Assembly (NCBI GenBank): GCA_963797635.1
Contig: CAWCPZ010000003.1
Span: forward strand, 62,001 to 126,000
Length of the DNA stretch: 64,000 nucleotides
Direction of reading: 5' to 3'
From: JAOUEA01 sp963797635
Lineage (GTDB): Bacteria; Actinomycetota; UBA4738; HRBIN12
Both the position numbers and the translations under genes were made by a program. Of this stretch, positions 45,419-53,317 are shown in pieces. The notes under the pieces were generated by a model. That model was given only the letters and a program-made list of their open reading frames with translations. It did no database searches and had not been told where the DNA came from. Position 1 is the first letter of the stretch. Each line of letters begins with the position of its first letter.

Positions 45419-46678
45419 ATGGCGTCCACGCGCCGCGCTTCGAGGCTGGTTCCGCGCCCCGCGCGCCGGCTGTACCGGTCCTGGCATGCAGAGCGTCGAA
45501 CGCTCCGCCAGGGCTTGGTCGCGCTCACCCTCAGCACGCTCGCATCCTTCGTCGCGGGCCTGACGCTCGCTTCCATCACCGGCACCCTCGCGAGCCTCCC
45601 CGGCCTGCTGGTCCTGATCCCCGCCGCCGTCGGCATGCGCGGCACGATCTTCGGCGCCATCGGCGCCCGCCTGGGCACGGCCTCGGCAGCCGGTACGTTC
45701 GAGGCGAACCTGCGCCGTGGAGGCGTCCTCGCGCAGAACGTCGAGGTCTCGTTCATCACGACGTTCACGTCGTCGCTGTGGCTCGCCGGCCTCGCGAAGC
45801 TGGCGACCGCCGCGTTCGGCGAGGCATCGATCTCGTTCTGGGACCTCGTCACGATCTCGGTGGTGGGCGGCTTCCTGGGTTCGGTGCTGATCCTGATCGT
45901 GACGCTCGGGCTCTCGGTGGTGTCCTACCGGCGCGGCTACGACCTGGACTCGGTGGCCACGCCGATGGTGACGGCGCTGGGCGACATGGGCACCCTGCCC
46001 TTGCTGTACCTCGCGACGTTCCTCGTCCACAACGACGCCGTGAACGCCGTGGTCGCGGGCCTGTGCATCGTGCTGTGCGTGCTGGCGGCGGTCCGCGCAT
46101 GGACGACGCGCGACGCGCAGGTCCGACGGATCGTGCTGGAGATGACCGCGGTGATCGCCCTGACGCCGTTGCTCGACATCGCCGCCGGCGCGCTGTTGCA
46201 GGCGCGCGAGCCGGGGCTGGAGCGGCTCGCCGGGCTCTACATCCTGATCCCGCCGTTCGTCTCGCAGGCGGGCGCCCTGGGAGGCATCCTGTCTTCACGC
46301 CTGTCTTCGAAGCTGCAGCTGGGTGTCATCACGCCCAGCGGCCTGCCGGAGCGCCCCGCGGTGCTGGACGCCTCGATCGTCGTGGCGCTGGGCGCGGTGA
46401 TCTTCACGTTCATCGGCGTGGCCGGGCTCGGGTTGGCCGATCTGTTCGGCATGGCGCACCCCTCACCCGGGCAGATGGTGGGCGGCACGATGCTCGCCGG
46501 CCTGCTGGTGATGCCGCTGATCCTGGTGATCGGGTACTACATCGCGGTGCTCACCTCGCGGTTCGGACTGGACCCGGACAACCACGCCGTGCCGATCATC
46601 ACCAGCGTGATGGACCTCACCGGGGTCGTCGCCATCTTCGTCGCTATGTCACTATCGGGAGTAGCCATCCATGGATGA
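45419..46678 (+). CDS. MgtE/SLC41-type divalent cation transporter (membrane domain only)
   Basis: 419 residues, about 10 hydrophobic segments forming two repeats of the MgtE integral domain: LVLIPAAVGMRGTIFGAIGA with RLGTASAAGTF and DLDSVATPMVTALGDMGTLP, then IPPFVSQAGALGGILSSRLS and DPDNHAVPIITSVMDLTGVV. There is no cytoplasmic CBS domain, as in eukaryotic SLC41 and some actinobacterial proteins. Presumed Mg2+ (or other M2+) transport. The real start is probably the ATG at 45405, which has AAAGGAA upstream and would encode MSVPLWRPRAALRGWFRAP, but the frames join only after a one-base correction near 45465. It overlaps the next gene by 8 nt. Confidence 0.83.
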   Translation: MASTRRASRLVPRPARRLYRSWHAERRTLRQGLVALTLSTLASFVAGLTLASITGTLASLPGLLVLIPAAVGMRGTIFGAIGARLGTASAAGTFEANLRRGGVLAQNVEVSFITTFTSSLWLAGLAKLATAAFGEASISFWDLVTISVVGGFLGSVLILIVTLGLSVVSYRRGYDLDSVATPMVTALGDMGTLPLLYLATFLVHNDAVNAVVAGLCIVLCVLAAVRAWTTRDAQVRRIVLEMTAVIALTPLLDIAAGALLQAREPGLERLAGLYILIPPFVSQAGALGGILSSRLSSKLQLGVITPSGLPERPAVLDASIVVALGAVIFTFIGVAGLGLADLFGMAHPSPGQMVGGTMLAGLLVMPLILVIGYYIAVLTSRFGLDPDNHAVPIITSVMDLTGVVAIFVAMSLSGVAIHG

Positions 46679-47861
46679 CCAACCCAAGAACGTCAAAGAC
46701 CTGCTCGTCGAGCTGAAGGACGCGTCCGAGCTCATGGTCGACCTGGCCTACGCGGCCGTCTTCTTCAACGACGAGAAGGTGGCGCGCGAGGTGGGCCGGC
46801 TCGAGCAACGCATGAGCGAGCACCTGCGCCGCCTGCGCATCATGGCGATGCTCGCGGCCCGGAGCCCCGAGGACGCCGAAGGGATGGCCGGGGTGCTGTG
46901 GATCGCCGATGCGATCGAGGAGATCGGCGACGCCGCCTCCGACATCGCGCGCGTGGTGGCGGCCCGCCTGGGCATCCCCGACGCCCTGCGACCCGACCTT
47001 CGTCACGCCGACGAGATGACCGCCCGGGTGAAGGTCCGTCAGGACGCCCCGGCAGGAGGACAAACCCTGCGCGAGCTCTCGCTCCCCACCGAGACCGGCA
47101 TGTGGGTCATGGCCATCCGCAGCGGTCTCGACTGGGAGTTCGACCCGGGTCCCGACGACGTGGTGAGCGCCGGCGACGTGCTGCTGATCCGGGGGCCCGA
47201 GGAAGGCGTGAACGAGGTCCGCGAGCTCGCGGGCGCCCCGCCGATGCCGCTGGCACCCGACGACGACACCCCGGCCTTGTCCGAGCTGGACCGGGCGGTC
47301 GACATCCTCGTGGAGATGAAGGACCTCGCCGAGGCCGCGGTGGGCATGGCCTATTCCTCGCTGCTGTTCAACAACCGGTCGCTGGCGGCCGAGGTCGGCA
47401 CGCTGGAGGCGCGGAGCGACCAGCTCCACGACGAGCTCGAATCCTGGGTCCTGCGCGCGGCGCCGGAAGCCCGCGACCCCGACGAACTCCGGGGCCTCCT
47501 GCGCCTCGCCGCCGCCAGCGAGTACATCTGCGACGCCGCCCGCGACATGACCTGGTACGTCGAACAGGGCGAGCCGCTGCACCCGGTCGTGCAGATGGCG
47601 CTGGAGGAGACCGAGGAGACGAGCGCCGACACCACCGTGCAGCCGGCATCACCGGCCGCCGGCCGATCCCTGAAGGAGCTCCGCCTGGAGACCGAGACCG
47701 GCATGTTCGTGCTGGCCATCCAACGAGGCGCCCGCTGGATCTATCGTCCGCGCGGCACGTTCGTCCTGCTCGACGGCGACCGGCTGATCTCGGTCGGGCC
47801 CGAAGAGGGCGAAGAGGCCCTGTGGGCGCTCACCGGTGCCCCGGTGGCCGCCGAGCTGTAG
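46671..47861 (+). CDS. duplicated PhoU-like/TrkA_C regulatory protein
   Basis: 396 residues in two similar halves. Each half has a helical PhoU-like part (LLVELKDASELMVDLAYAAV; VEMKDLAEAAVGMAYSSLLF) followed by a TrkA_C/RCK_C-type ligand domain (LRELSLPTETGMWVMAIRSG..VSAGDVLLIRGPEEG; LKELRLETETGMFVLAIQRG..LLDGDRLISVGPEEG). RCK_C domains bind nucleotides or cations and gate transporters. The overlapping start with the MgtE-like gene strongly suggests that this is the cytoplasmic regulatory subunit for that transporter, replacing the N/CBS domains of normal MgtE. Confidence 0.83.
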   Translation: MDDQPKNVKDLLVELKDASELMVDLAYAAVFFNDEKVAREVGRLEQRMSEHLRRLRIMAMLAARSPEDAEGMAGVLWIADAIEEIGDAASDIARVVAARLGIPDALRPDLRHADEMTARVKVRQDAPAGGQTLRELSLPTETGMWVMAIRSGLDWEFDPGPDDVVSAGDVLLIRGPEEGVNEVRELAGAPPMPLAPDDDTPALSELDRAVDILVEMKDLAEAAVGMAYSSLLFNNRSLAAEVGTLEARSDQLHDELESWVLRAAPEARDPDELRGLLRLAAASEYICDAARDMTWYVEQGEPLHPVVQMALEETEETSADTTVQPASPAAGRSLKELRLETETGMFVLAIQRGARWIYRPRGTFVLLDGDRLISVGPEEGEEALWALTGAPVAAEL

Positions 47862-47912
47862 CCGCGCGGCGTTCGAGCGCCCAGCATCCTTGTACCGCCT
47901 CGGAACGTGACC

Positions 47913-47918
47913 TAGCCT
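47913..47918 (+). promoter_or_regulatory. candidate -10 (TAGCCT), leaderless start
   Basis: TAGCCT lies 6 nt before the ATG at 47925. Confidence 0.4.
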
Positions 47919-47924
47919 GCCCTC

Positions 47925-48476
47925 ATGGACGCCTACGTCTACCTGCGCATCGAGCCCGGCTCCATGGCGACGGTGCTCGCGGGCCTCTCCTCCAAGTCGG
48001 GGGTTCGCCGCGCGATCGCGGTCGTCGGGGACTGGGACGTCCTGGCCCACGTGGAAGGGCCCGACCTGTCCACCATCGCCGTGCAGGTGCTCTCGGAGTT
48101 CCACCACGTACCGGGGGTCCAGCGCACCTTCACGGCCCCGGTCGTCCCTCCCGATCGCGTGGGCATCGCCGGCTGGGGGGCACCGCAGGCCCCCGCGATC
48201 ATCGGCGACGCCTGCTACGTGCACATCCGGGCGCAGGCGGGAGCGGCCGGCGGGATCGCCGAACGGCTCGGGGAGATGACGGACGTCTCCGGGGTCGCCG
48301 TGCTCGGCGGGCCGTACGACCTGATGGCCTGTGTCGCCCAACCCTGGGAGGTGGCGAGCGGCGTGGTGCTGGAGGAGATCCACTCCCTGCCCGGCGTCAT
48401 CTCGACGAACACGCTGGTCTCGGTGATCTACGAAGAGCCCGAGGAAGACCGGGACCAGTTCTCCGCCTGGACCTAG
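47925..48476 (+). CDS. tandem Lrp/AsnC ligand-binding (RAM) domain protein without DNA-binding domain
   Basis: 183 residues with two copies of the ~75-residue AsnC effector fold: MDAYVYLRIEPGSMATVLAG ... AVVGDWDVLAHVEG ... VPGVQRTFTA and DACYVHIRAQAGAAGGIAER ... VLGGPYDLMACVAQ ... LPGVISTNTLVSV. No helix-turn-helix is present. Stand-alone RAM proteins bind amino acids and may modulate other regulators. It has its own leaderless-type promoter and ends 4 nt before the convergent ispH stop. Confidence 0.8.
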   Translation: MDAYVYLRIEPGSMATVLAGLSSKSGVRRAIAVVGDWDVLAHVEGPDLSTIAVQVLSEFHHVPGVQRTFTAPVVPPDRVGIAGWGAPQAPAIIGDACYVHIRAQAGAAGGIAERLGEMTDVSGVAVLGGPYDLMACVAQPWEVASGVVLEEIHSLPGVISTNTLVSVIYEEPEEDRDQFSAWT

Positions 48477-48479
48477 GCG

Positions 48480-49451
48480 TCAGTTCGCGCTGAGCGGGAT
48501 CTCCCGCACGCCCGCGGGCAACGAGAAGCGCACGCGCTCCTCGGTCAGCGTCACCTCTTCCACGCGGTCGAACCCTCGCTCGGCGAGCCAGCCCAGCATG
48601 CGGTGCACGAGCCACTCCGGCGCCGACGCGCCCGACGTGAGCCCTACCGTGGAGGCACCGTCGAGCCAGGCGGGGTCGACCGAGGTCTCATCGTCCACCA
48701 GGTGGGCCGGGGTGCCGAGCTCGGCGCTGAGTTCGGCGAGCCGGTTCGAGTTGGAGGAGTTCTTCGACCCGATCACCAGGACCACGTCGGCTTGGGGGGC
48801 CACCACCTTCACGGCGTCCTGGCGGTTCTGGGTGGCGTAGCAGATGTCGTCGCGAGGCGGCCCTTCGATCGAGGGGAACCGTTCCTGGAGGATGCCCACG
48901 ATCTCGTTGGTCTCATCGACGCTCAGCGTGGTCTGGGTGAGGTAGCGCAGGTTCTCGGGGTCGGGGACCTCGACGGTGCGGGCCTCGGCGGGCGACTGCA
49001 CCAAGATCGTGCGCTCGGGCGCCTGGCCGCTCGTGCCCTCGACCTCTTCATGTCCCGCATGGCCGATCAGCACGATCGTGCGGCCGTCCTTGGCGAACCT
49101 GCGCGCCTCGACGTGCACCTTCGTGACGAGCGGGCAGGTGGCGTCGATCACCTCGAGATCGCGTGCCGCCGAATTGGCGTAGACCTGCGGTGCGACCCCG
49201 TGTGCGGACAGCACCACCACGGCGCCCGCGGGCACCTCGGTCTCTTCATCGACGAAGATCGCGCCCTTGGACTCGAGGTCGCGCACGACGTGCAGGTTGT
49301 GGACGATCTGCTTGCGGACGTAGACCGGCGAGCCGTGCTTGGCCAGCGCACGCTCGACGGCGTCGACCGCGCGCTCCACGCCGGCGCAATAGCCTCGAGG
49401 GGCCGCCAGCAGCACGGTGCCCCCTGTGGGGGCGGCGTTCGCGGAGTCCAT
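48480..49451 (-). CDS. ispH: 4-hydroxy-3-methylbut-2-enyl diphosphate reductase
   Basis: 323 residues. The three cluster cysteines are Cys22 (APRGYCAGVERAVDAVE), Cys106 (VIDATCPLVTKVH) and Cys204 (DDICYATQNRQDAVK). LIGHAGHEEVEGTSGQ, TQTTLSVDET and VIGSKNSSNSNRLAELS are diagnostic. Last step of the MEP isoprenoid pathway, reducing HMBPP to IPP and DMAPP with a [4Fe-4S] cluster. I chose the ATG at 49451: the minus-strand TACCAT (49459-49464) then lies 7 nt upstream, and GGAG also precedes. The ATG at 49460 would be inside the promoter hexamer. Confidence 0.95.
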   Translation of the reverse strand: MDSANAAPTGGTVLLAAPRGYCAGVERAVDAVERALAKHGSPVYVRKQIVHNLHVVRDLESKGAIFVDEETEVPAGAVVVLSAHGVAPQVYANSAARDLEVIDATCPLVTKVHVEARRFAKDGRTIVLIGHAGHEEVEGTSGQAPERTILVQSPAEARTVEVPDPENLRYLTQTTLSVDETNEIVGILQERFPSIEGPPRDDICYATQNRQDAVKVVAPQADVVLVIGSKNSSNSNRLAELSAELGTPAHLVDDETSVDPAWLDGASTVGLTSGASAPEWLVHRMLGWLAERGFDRVEEVTLTEERVRFSLPAGVREIPLSAN

Positions 49452-49458
49452 GGGCTCC

Positions 49459-49464
49459 ATGGTA
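49459..49464 (-). promoter_or_regulatory. candidate -10 (TACCAT on minus strand) for ispH
   Basis: Seven nt upstream of the ispH ATG at 49451. Confidence 0.4.
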
Positions 49465-49830
49465 GCCGGGCCTCGTGTTGATCCACCGGGATATGACTTC
49501 GGGTCACGGTTCGGTTGTCGTATGTCGGTGGGCTCCCCTAGGGTGGTCGGGCACGACACGGACCGTCCGGTCCGCTCCTCCCCGGCGCGACGATGCGCAA
49601 CCTCCTTCCCAAGGTTGGTGTGCGTATGCCTGCTTGCGCCCGGGAGCCGGGGCTCGGACGACCGCGGTCGTGCGATAGGTCACACAGAGATGGATACCGA
49701 CCCACAGGAGGTGATGTCCGCACCCACGACCTACCGCGGGGACGTCGGCGCAGCGGTGAAGAGTTCACCGCACAGCCGGACGACCTGAGCGCAGCGGCCA
49801 GTTCCGCTCACTGCGGGGGTGACTCGATCT
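49465..49830 (+). other. long structured non-coding region, leader of the transglycosylase-like gene
   Basis: About 365 nt without a convincing gene. Several strong hairpins are visible: AACCT..AGGTT near 49598-49617, CGACCGCGGTCG near 49658-49670, TAGGTC (near 49677) with a distant GACCTA (near 49730), and the perfect CGGTGAA-GAG-TTCACCG near 49753-49770. The open frame across it does not look like protein. In actinobacteria long structured leaders before cell-wall hydrolase genes are often c-di-AMP (ydaO) riboswitches. I could not match that consensus here, so class and function are open. Confidence 0.45.
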
Positions 49831-50277
49831 ATGACGTTCCGTACCCTTCGGCGCCGCCGCTTCCCGGCCGCGCTGGCCCTAACCGCCGTGCTCCTCATCG
49901 TCCCCGCCGCATCACATGCGGGCGCTGCTACACCCGGAGCCGGCTACTCCGAGGTTCCGCGCAAGATCTGCCCGATCGACTGGCGCGACGGAACCTTCCA
50001 CGTCAAGAAGCTCATCCGTTGCGCCGCCGCGCGTTGGACCGTTCCGGGCGGGGCCTCCAAGGCCCTGGCCATCGCGAACCGCGAGTCCAACTTCCAGCCC
50101 CGCGCCTACAACAGCTACAGCGGGGCCGCCGGCATCTATCAGCACCTCCGTCACTACTGGCCTGGCCGGGCCCGTGCGTACGGATTCCGGGGCTGGTCGG
50201 CGTTCAATGCGCGCGCCAACATCATGGTGACCATGCGCATGGTGCACCGAGGTGGTTGGGGCCCCTGGGGGGGCTAA
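49831..50277 (+). CDS. secreted transglycosylase-like (lysozyme-fold) protein
   Basis: 148 residues from the ATG at 49831, with GGGGGTG 9 nt upstream (the GTG at 49819 is part of that site). Signal peptide: TFRTLRRRRFPAALALTAVL then LIVPAASHAGAA. The mature part contains ALAIANRESNFQPRAYNSYS, where the Glu in NRESNF fits the catalytic Glu of SLT/lysozyme-like folds, followed by GAAGIYQHLRHYWPGRARAY, typical of small actinobacterial transglycosylase-like proteins. Probably cuts peptidoglycan during growth or resuscitation. The stop interleaves with that of the convergent gene (CTAA). Confidence 0.75.
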   Translation: MTFRTLRRRRFPAALALTAVLLIVPAASHAGAATPGAGYSEVPRKICPIDWRDGTFHVKKLIRCAAARWTVPGGASKALAIANRESNFQPRAYNSYSGAAGIYQHLRHYWPGRARAYGFRGWSAFNARANIMVTMRMVHRGGWGPWGG

Positions 50278-50609
50278 CCCCCACTGACCGGACCGCCCGG
50301 GCGGGGCAGCCCCAGCACCACGCCCCGCACCTCGTCCAGCGAGGTGGCCACCACGGTGGCCCCGGGCGCGTCATGGTCCGTCACGATCCTCATCCCCTGG
50401 AACCGCTCCCGGGCGATCGCGATCAGGTCATCGAACGGACCGAACGCCACCATCACGTGGGGCCGTTCGACATCGATCTGGTCCAACGCACCGCGGAGGT
50501 CGGTGGCGCCCGGCGTGAGCTCCCACTCCGCCGACACCGTGGCGCTCTTCAACGCCATGAGCGATCCATCGTCGGGCGCGACGCACAGCACCTTCAACGC
50601 CCGGCACAT
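50274..50609 (-). CDS. small receiver-like domain protein, coupled to corA
   Basis: About 111 residues: LKVLCVAPDDGSLMALKSAT then DVERPHVMVAFGPFDDLIAI and GATVVATSLDEVRGVVLGLP. The alternating strands and helices resemble a CheY-like or Rossmann-type domain, but no clear phosphoacceptor pattern is visible. The start codon overlaps the CorA stop as TGATG, so it is translated with the transporter. Function unknown. Confidence 0.5.
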   Translation of the reverse strand: MCRALKVLCVAPDDGSLMALKSATVSAEWELTPGATDLRGALDQIDVERPHVMVAFGPFDDLIAIARERFQGMRIVTDHDAPGATVVATSLDEVRGVVLGLPRPGGPVSGG

Positions 50610-51604
50610 CACAGCCACCGCTTCTTCCACTTGAACCAGGCGTACAGCCCCAGCGCCGAAGCCAGGATCGTGCCCACCGCGAAGGCGTAGCCGAACCGCC
50701 ACTCGAGCTCAGGCATGTGCCGGAAGTTCATGCCCCAGATGCCGGCGAACAAGGTGGGCACCAGCAGGATCGTCGCCCACGCCGTCAGGCTCTTCATCAC
50801 CTCGTTGACCCGGTTGGCCGCCTGCGCCACCCGCAGTTCCTGCAGCGACGTCAGCAGGTCCCGGACGTTGTCGAGCAGCTCGTCGGCCCGGATCACGTGA
50901 TCCACCACGTCGCGGTAGTACGGCGCGAGCTCGTCGCCCGCGAGCTCCTGGCGTCCGATCACGAACTCGATCCCCTCGCGCAGCGGCGAGACGAACCGAC
51001 GCAGCCGCACCGTCTCGCGCTTGAGATGGAACAGCCGCTCACGGACCTGCGGGCTCTCCCCTTGCCCGTCCTCTTTCGCGAAGATGTCATCCTCGAGATC
51101 GTCCACCATCTCCTCGAAGCGCTCGACCGCGCTGAGGTAGCCGTCCACCACCTCGTCGAACAGCACGTAGAGGGGGAACCCGGCGCCCTGCGCCAGCAGC
51201 TCCGGTTGGCCCTCCCATCGACGCACCGTCTGATCCATATCGAAACAGGGCGAGAATCGGAGGGTCACCAGGAACCCGTCACCGGCGAACACGTGGATCT
51301 CGGTCTCGGAGAGGTCGGCCATCACGCTGCGATCGCCGTCGTCGACGGCGGCCGCTCGCAGCACCACGAACACGTAGTCGCTGAACAGCTCCACCTTCGG
51401 CCGTTGACGGCGATGGCGAGCGTCCTCCACCACCAGGGGATGCAGCCGGAACTCCCCGGCGAGCGCCCCGAGGGTGGCCTCCGTCGGGTCCTCGACATCG
51501 ATCCAGACGAACACCCCGGGCTGCTTCGCCAGCGAGGGGACCCCGTCGATCGCCGCGCGTTCATCCGTGCGGACGCCGTCCCGGAACACGACCCCTTCCA
51601 CCAT
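50609..51604 (-). CDS. corA: CorA family magnesium/cobalt transporter
   Basis: 331 residues. A large acidic cytoplasmic domain (FVWIDVEDPTEATLGALAGE, HPLVVEDARHRRQRPKVELF, ending in the long helix with LLTSLQELRVAQAANRVNEV) and two C-terminal helices separated by the signature GMNF: ILLVPTLFAGIWGMNFRHMP and YAFAVGTILASALGLYAWFK, with a basic tail KWKKRW. Forms a pentameric Mg2+ channel. Located 3.9 kb from the MgtE-like system, so the region encodes two Mg2+ transport systems. Confidence 0.93.
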   Translation of the reverse strand: MVEGVVFRDGVRTDERAAIDGVPSLAKQPGVFVWIDVEDPTEATLGALAGEFRLHPLVVEDARHRRQRPKVELFSDYVFVVLRAAAVDDGDRSVMADLSETEIHVFAGDGFLVTLRFSPCFDMDQTVRRWEGQPELLAQGAGFPLYVLFDEVVDGYLSAVERFEEMVDDLEDDIFAKEDGQGESPQVRERLFHLKRETVRLRRFVSPLREGIEFVIGRQELAGDELAPYYRDVVDHVIRADELLDNVRDLLTSLQELRVAQAANRVNEVMKSLTAWATILLVPTLFAGIWGMNFRHMPELEWRFGYAFAVGTILASALGLYAWFKWKKRWL

Positions 51605-51631
51605 GGTCGGAGCCTATCGGATGGTCGTCGC

Positions 51632-51637
51632 TACACT
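51632..51637 (+). promoter_or_regulatory. candidate -10 (TACACT), leaderless start
   Basis: TACACT lies 7 nt before the ATG at 51645. Confidence 0.5.
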
Positions 51638-51644
51638 CCGGGCG

Positions 51645-52445
51645 ATGACCACGCTCCCCGACCACGTGCTCCGGTTCTGGCGCGCGCTCGACGAGCGGTT
51701 CGGGTCGGTGGAACCGGTGTGGTGGGGAGCCGTGGTCACCGATGCCCGCTTCCCCATGATCTGGGACGCCAACTACGCGCGGGTCGACGTCGCGGCCCCG
51801 GACCTTCGTGTCGCCGACATCGAGGACCACCTGCTGCCCGCCCTGCGCGACGCGGACGCCCCGGTGATGCACGTGGTGATGTTCCATCCGGACGAGGCCA
51901 CGTCGCTGTTGTCGGAACTGTCCAGCCGCGGCGACCGGCTCGGGTGGGACCTGGTCATGGACCTCGACGGCGAGCCGCCGCCCCCGACCGAGGTCGCGGT
52001 GGTCCCACTCGAGGGTCGCGACGACCTGTGGGACACGGTCGCCGACTCCCTGGTGCTCTTCGGCGCCGAGCCGGGGGAGGCGCTCGAACAGTTCCGCGCG
52101 CTCGAACGCGATGTGCTCGCGCCCGCCGGCAAGCGGTGGTTCGGCGTGGTGGACCAGAACGGCACGGTGCAGAGCCTCGGTGCGTTGGTGGTGCTCGGCG
52201 ACGTGGGCTACGTGGACAACATCGCCACGTTCCCGCCGTTCCGAGGTCGCGGGCTCGCGAGCGCCGTCACCGCCACGATCGCGCGGGAAGCGCGGCGCGC
52301 AGGCGCGAACCACGTGTTCCTGTTGGCCGATCCCGAGGCCTCAGCGATCGTCTCGATGTACGAACGCCTCGGGTTCGGTTCGGCGGGCAGCCTGGCTTCG
52401 GCCCGGGGACCGATCCCCGGCGCACGTTCGGGCTCCGGCGGCTAG
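51645..52445 (+). CDS. GNAT family N-acetyltransferase
   Basis: 266 residues. The C-terminal GNAT core has GYVDNIATFPPFRGRGLASA (strand 4 and the acetyl-CoA loop RGRGLA), VTATIAREARRAGANHVFLL and ASAIVSMYERLGFGSAG. The N-terminal ~110 residues may be a degenerate GNAT repeat. Substrate unknown. Stop interleaves with the convergent mutT1-like gene as CTAG. Confidence 0.8.
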   Translation: MTTLPDHVLRFWRALDERFGSVEPVWWGAVVTDARFPMIWDANYARVDVAAPDLRVADIEDHLLPALRDADAPVMHVVMFHPDEATSLLSELSSRGDRLGWDLVMDLDGEPPPPTEVAVVPLEGRDDLWDTVADSLVLFGAEPGEALEQFRALERDVLAPAGKRWFGVVDQNGTVQSLGALVVLGDVGYVDNIATFPPFRGRGLASAVTATIAREARRAGANHVFLLADPEASAIVSMYERLGFGSAGSLASARGPIPGARSGSGG

Positions 52446-53317
52446 TCCGAGGGACCCGGCGCCGACCCCGGAGGCGGCAGGTACCGCGCCGTGGTGAACA
52501 GCCCGCCGTCGCGCTCGAGCACCCAGGTCGAGCCCTTCTTCCACTCGGGTGCGTCGACGAGTTCGACGCCACGGCGTGCCAGCGATGTCACCACCGCCGG
52601 GATCACGTCACCGTGGCTCGAGGCGACCACCCCGCCGCCCGTGGTGCGGAGCAGCTCGATCGCTTCCCTCGCCGGCGTGCCTTCGGCCAGCTGCGGGACC
52701 TCCTCGACCGCGACCTTGCGCGCCAACGCGATCGGACGGACGGTCTGCACGCAGCGCACCGACGGACTGGAGAGCACGCGATCGACGTCGCGATCCTCCA
52801 ACAGCCCCACCAGCCCTTCGGCCTGCTGCTTGCCCTTCTTCGTCAGCGGCCGGAGATCATCGTCCTCCGTCCAGGCATCGCGGTCCCCCGCCTTGGCGTG
52901 ACGCACCAGGTAGATGGGCCGGTCGAACGCGATCGCGGCGTCCAGCACCACCCGGTCATGGCCGTAGGTCAGGAGTTCACGGGCCTCGTCGGCGGTGACC
53001 CACCGGAGCTCGTCCACCTCGTCGCCCGGGATGAACACGCCTTCGGCCGGATACATCAGCCAGTAGTGGACCACCTTGGGACGGCCGAGGTGGTCGGTGT
53101 AGCGCACGGTGGCGATCGCCGGTCCGAGCTCGCACCGGAAGCCGGTCTCCTCCAACACCTCCCGGCGCGCGGTGTCCTCTCGATCCTCGTCATCCTCGGC
53201 CTTGCCCTTGGGCAAGGTCCAGTCGTCGTAGCGTGGCCGGTGGACGAGCGCGAACCGCACCCCGTCGGCTCCACGCCGGCGAACGACACCACCGGCGGCC
53301 TTGACCTCGGTCTTCAT
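52442..53317 (-). CDS. mutT1: Nudix hydrolase fused to histidine phosphatase (MutT1-type)
   Basis: 291 residues. The N-terminal Nudix domain starts MKTEVKAAGGVVRRRGADGV and has a perfect Nudix box from Gly38 to Phe60 (G-x5-E44-x7-R52E53-xx-E56E57-x-G59). The C-terminal histidine phosphatase domain has PIYLVRHAKAGDRDAW (RHG-type motif with His and Arg), RVLSSPSVRCVQTVRPIA and VVASSHGDVIPAVVTSLA. This architecture is that of mycobacterial MutT1, which hydrolyses 8-oxo-(d)GTP and related phosphate compounds, including diadenosine polyphosphates. The start overlaps the stop of the CYTH-CHAD gene as TGATG. Adjacent to ppk1 as in mycobacteria. Confidence 0.9.
   Translation of the reverse strand: MKTEVKAAGGVVRRRGADGVRFALVHRPRYDDWTLPKGKAEDDEDREDTARREVLEETGFRCELGPAIATVRYTDHLGRPKVVHYWLMYPAEGVFIPGDEVDELRWVTADEARELLTYGHDRVVLDAAIAFDRPIYLVRHAKAGDRDAWTEDDDLRPLTKKGKQQAEGLVGLLEDRDVDRVLSSPSVRCVQTVRPIALARKVAVEEVPQLAEGTPAREAIELLRTTGGGVVASSHGDVIPAVVTSLARRGVELVDAPEWKKGSTWVLERDGGLFTTARYLPPPGSAPGPSD

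Noticed and set aside
49465..49830. Named c-di-AMP (ydaO) riboswitch
   Set aside because: Context fits, but the conserved sequence blocks were not found by eye; kept only as an unassigned structured leader.
49593..50690. 365-codon plus-strand frame through the leader and transglycosylase gene
   Set aside because: It runs out of phase with the signal-peptide-bearing gene and has no protein-like features.
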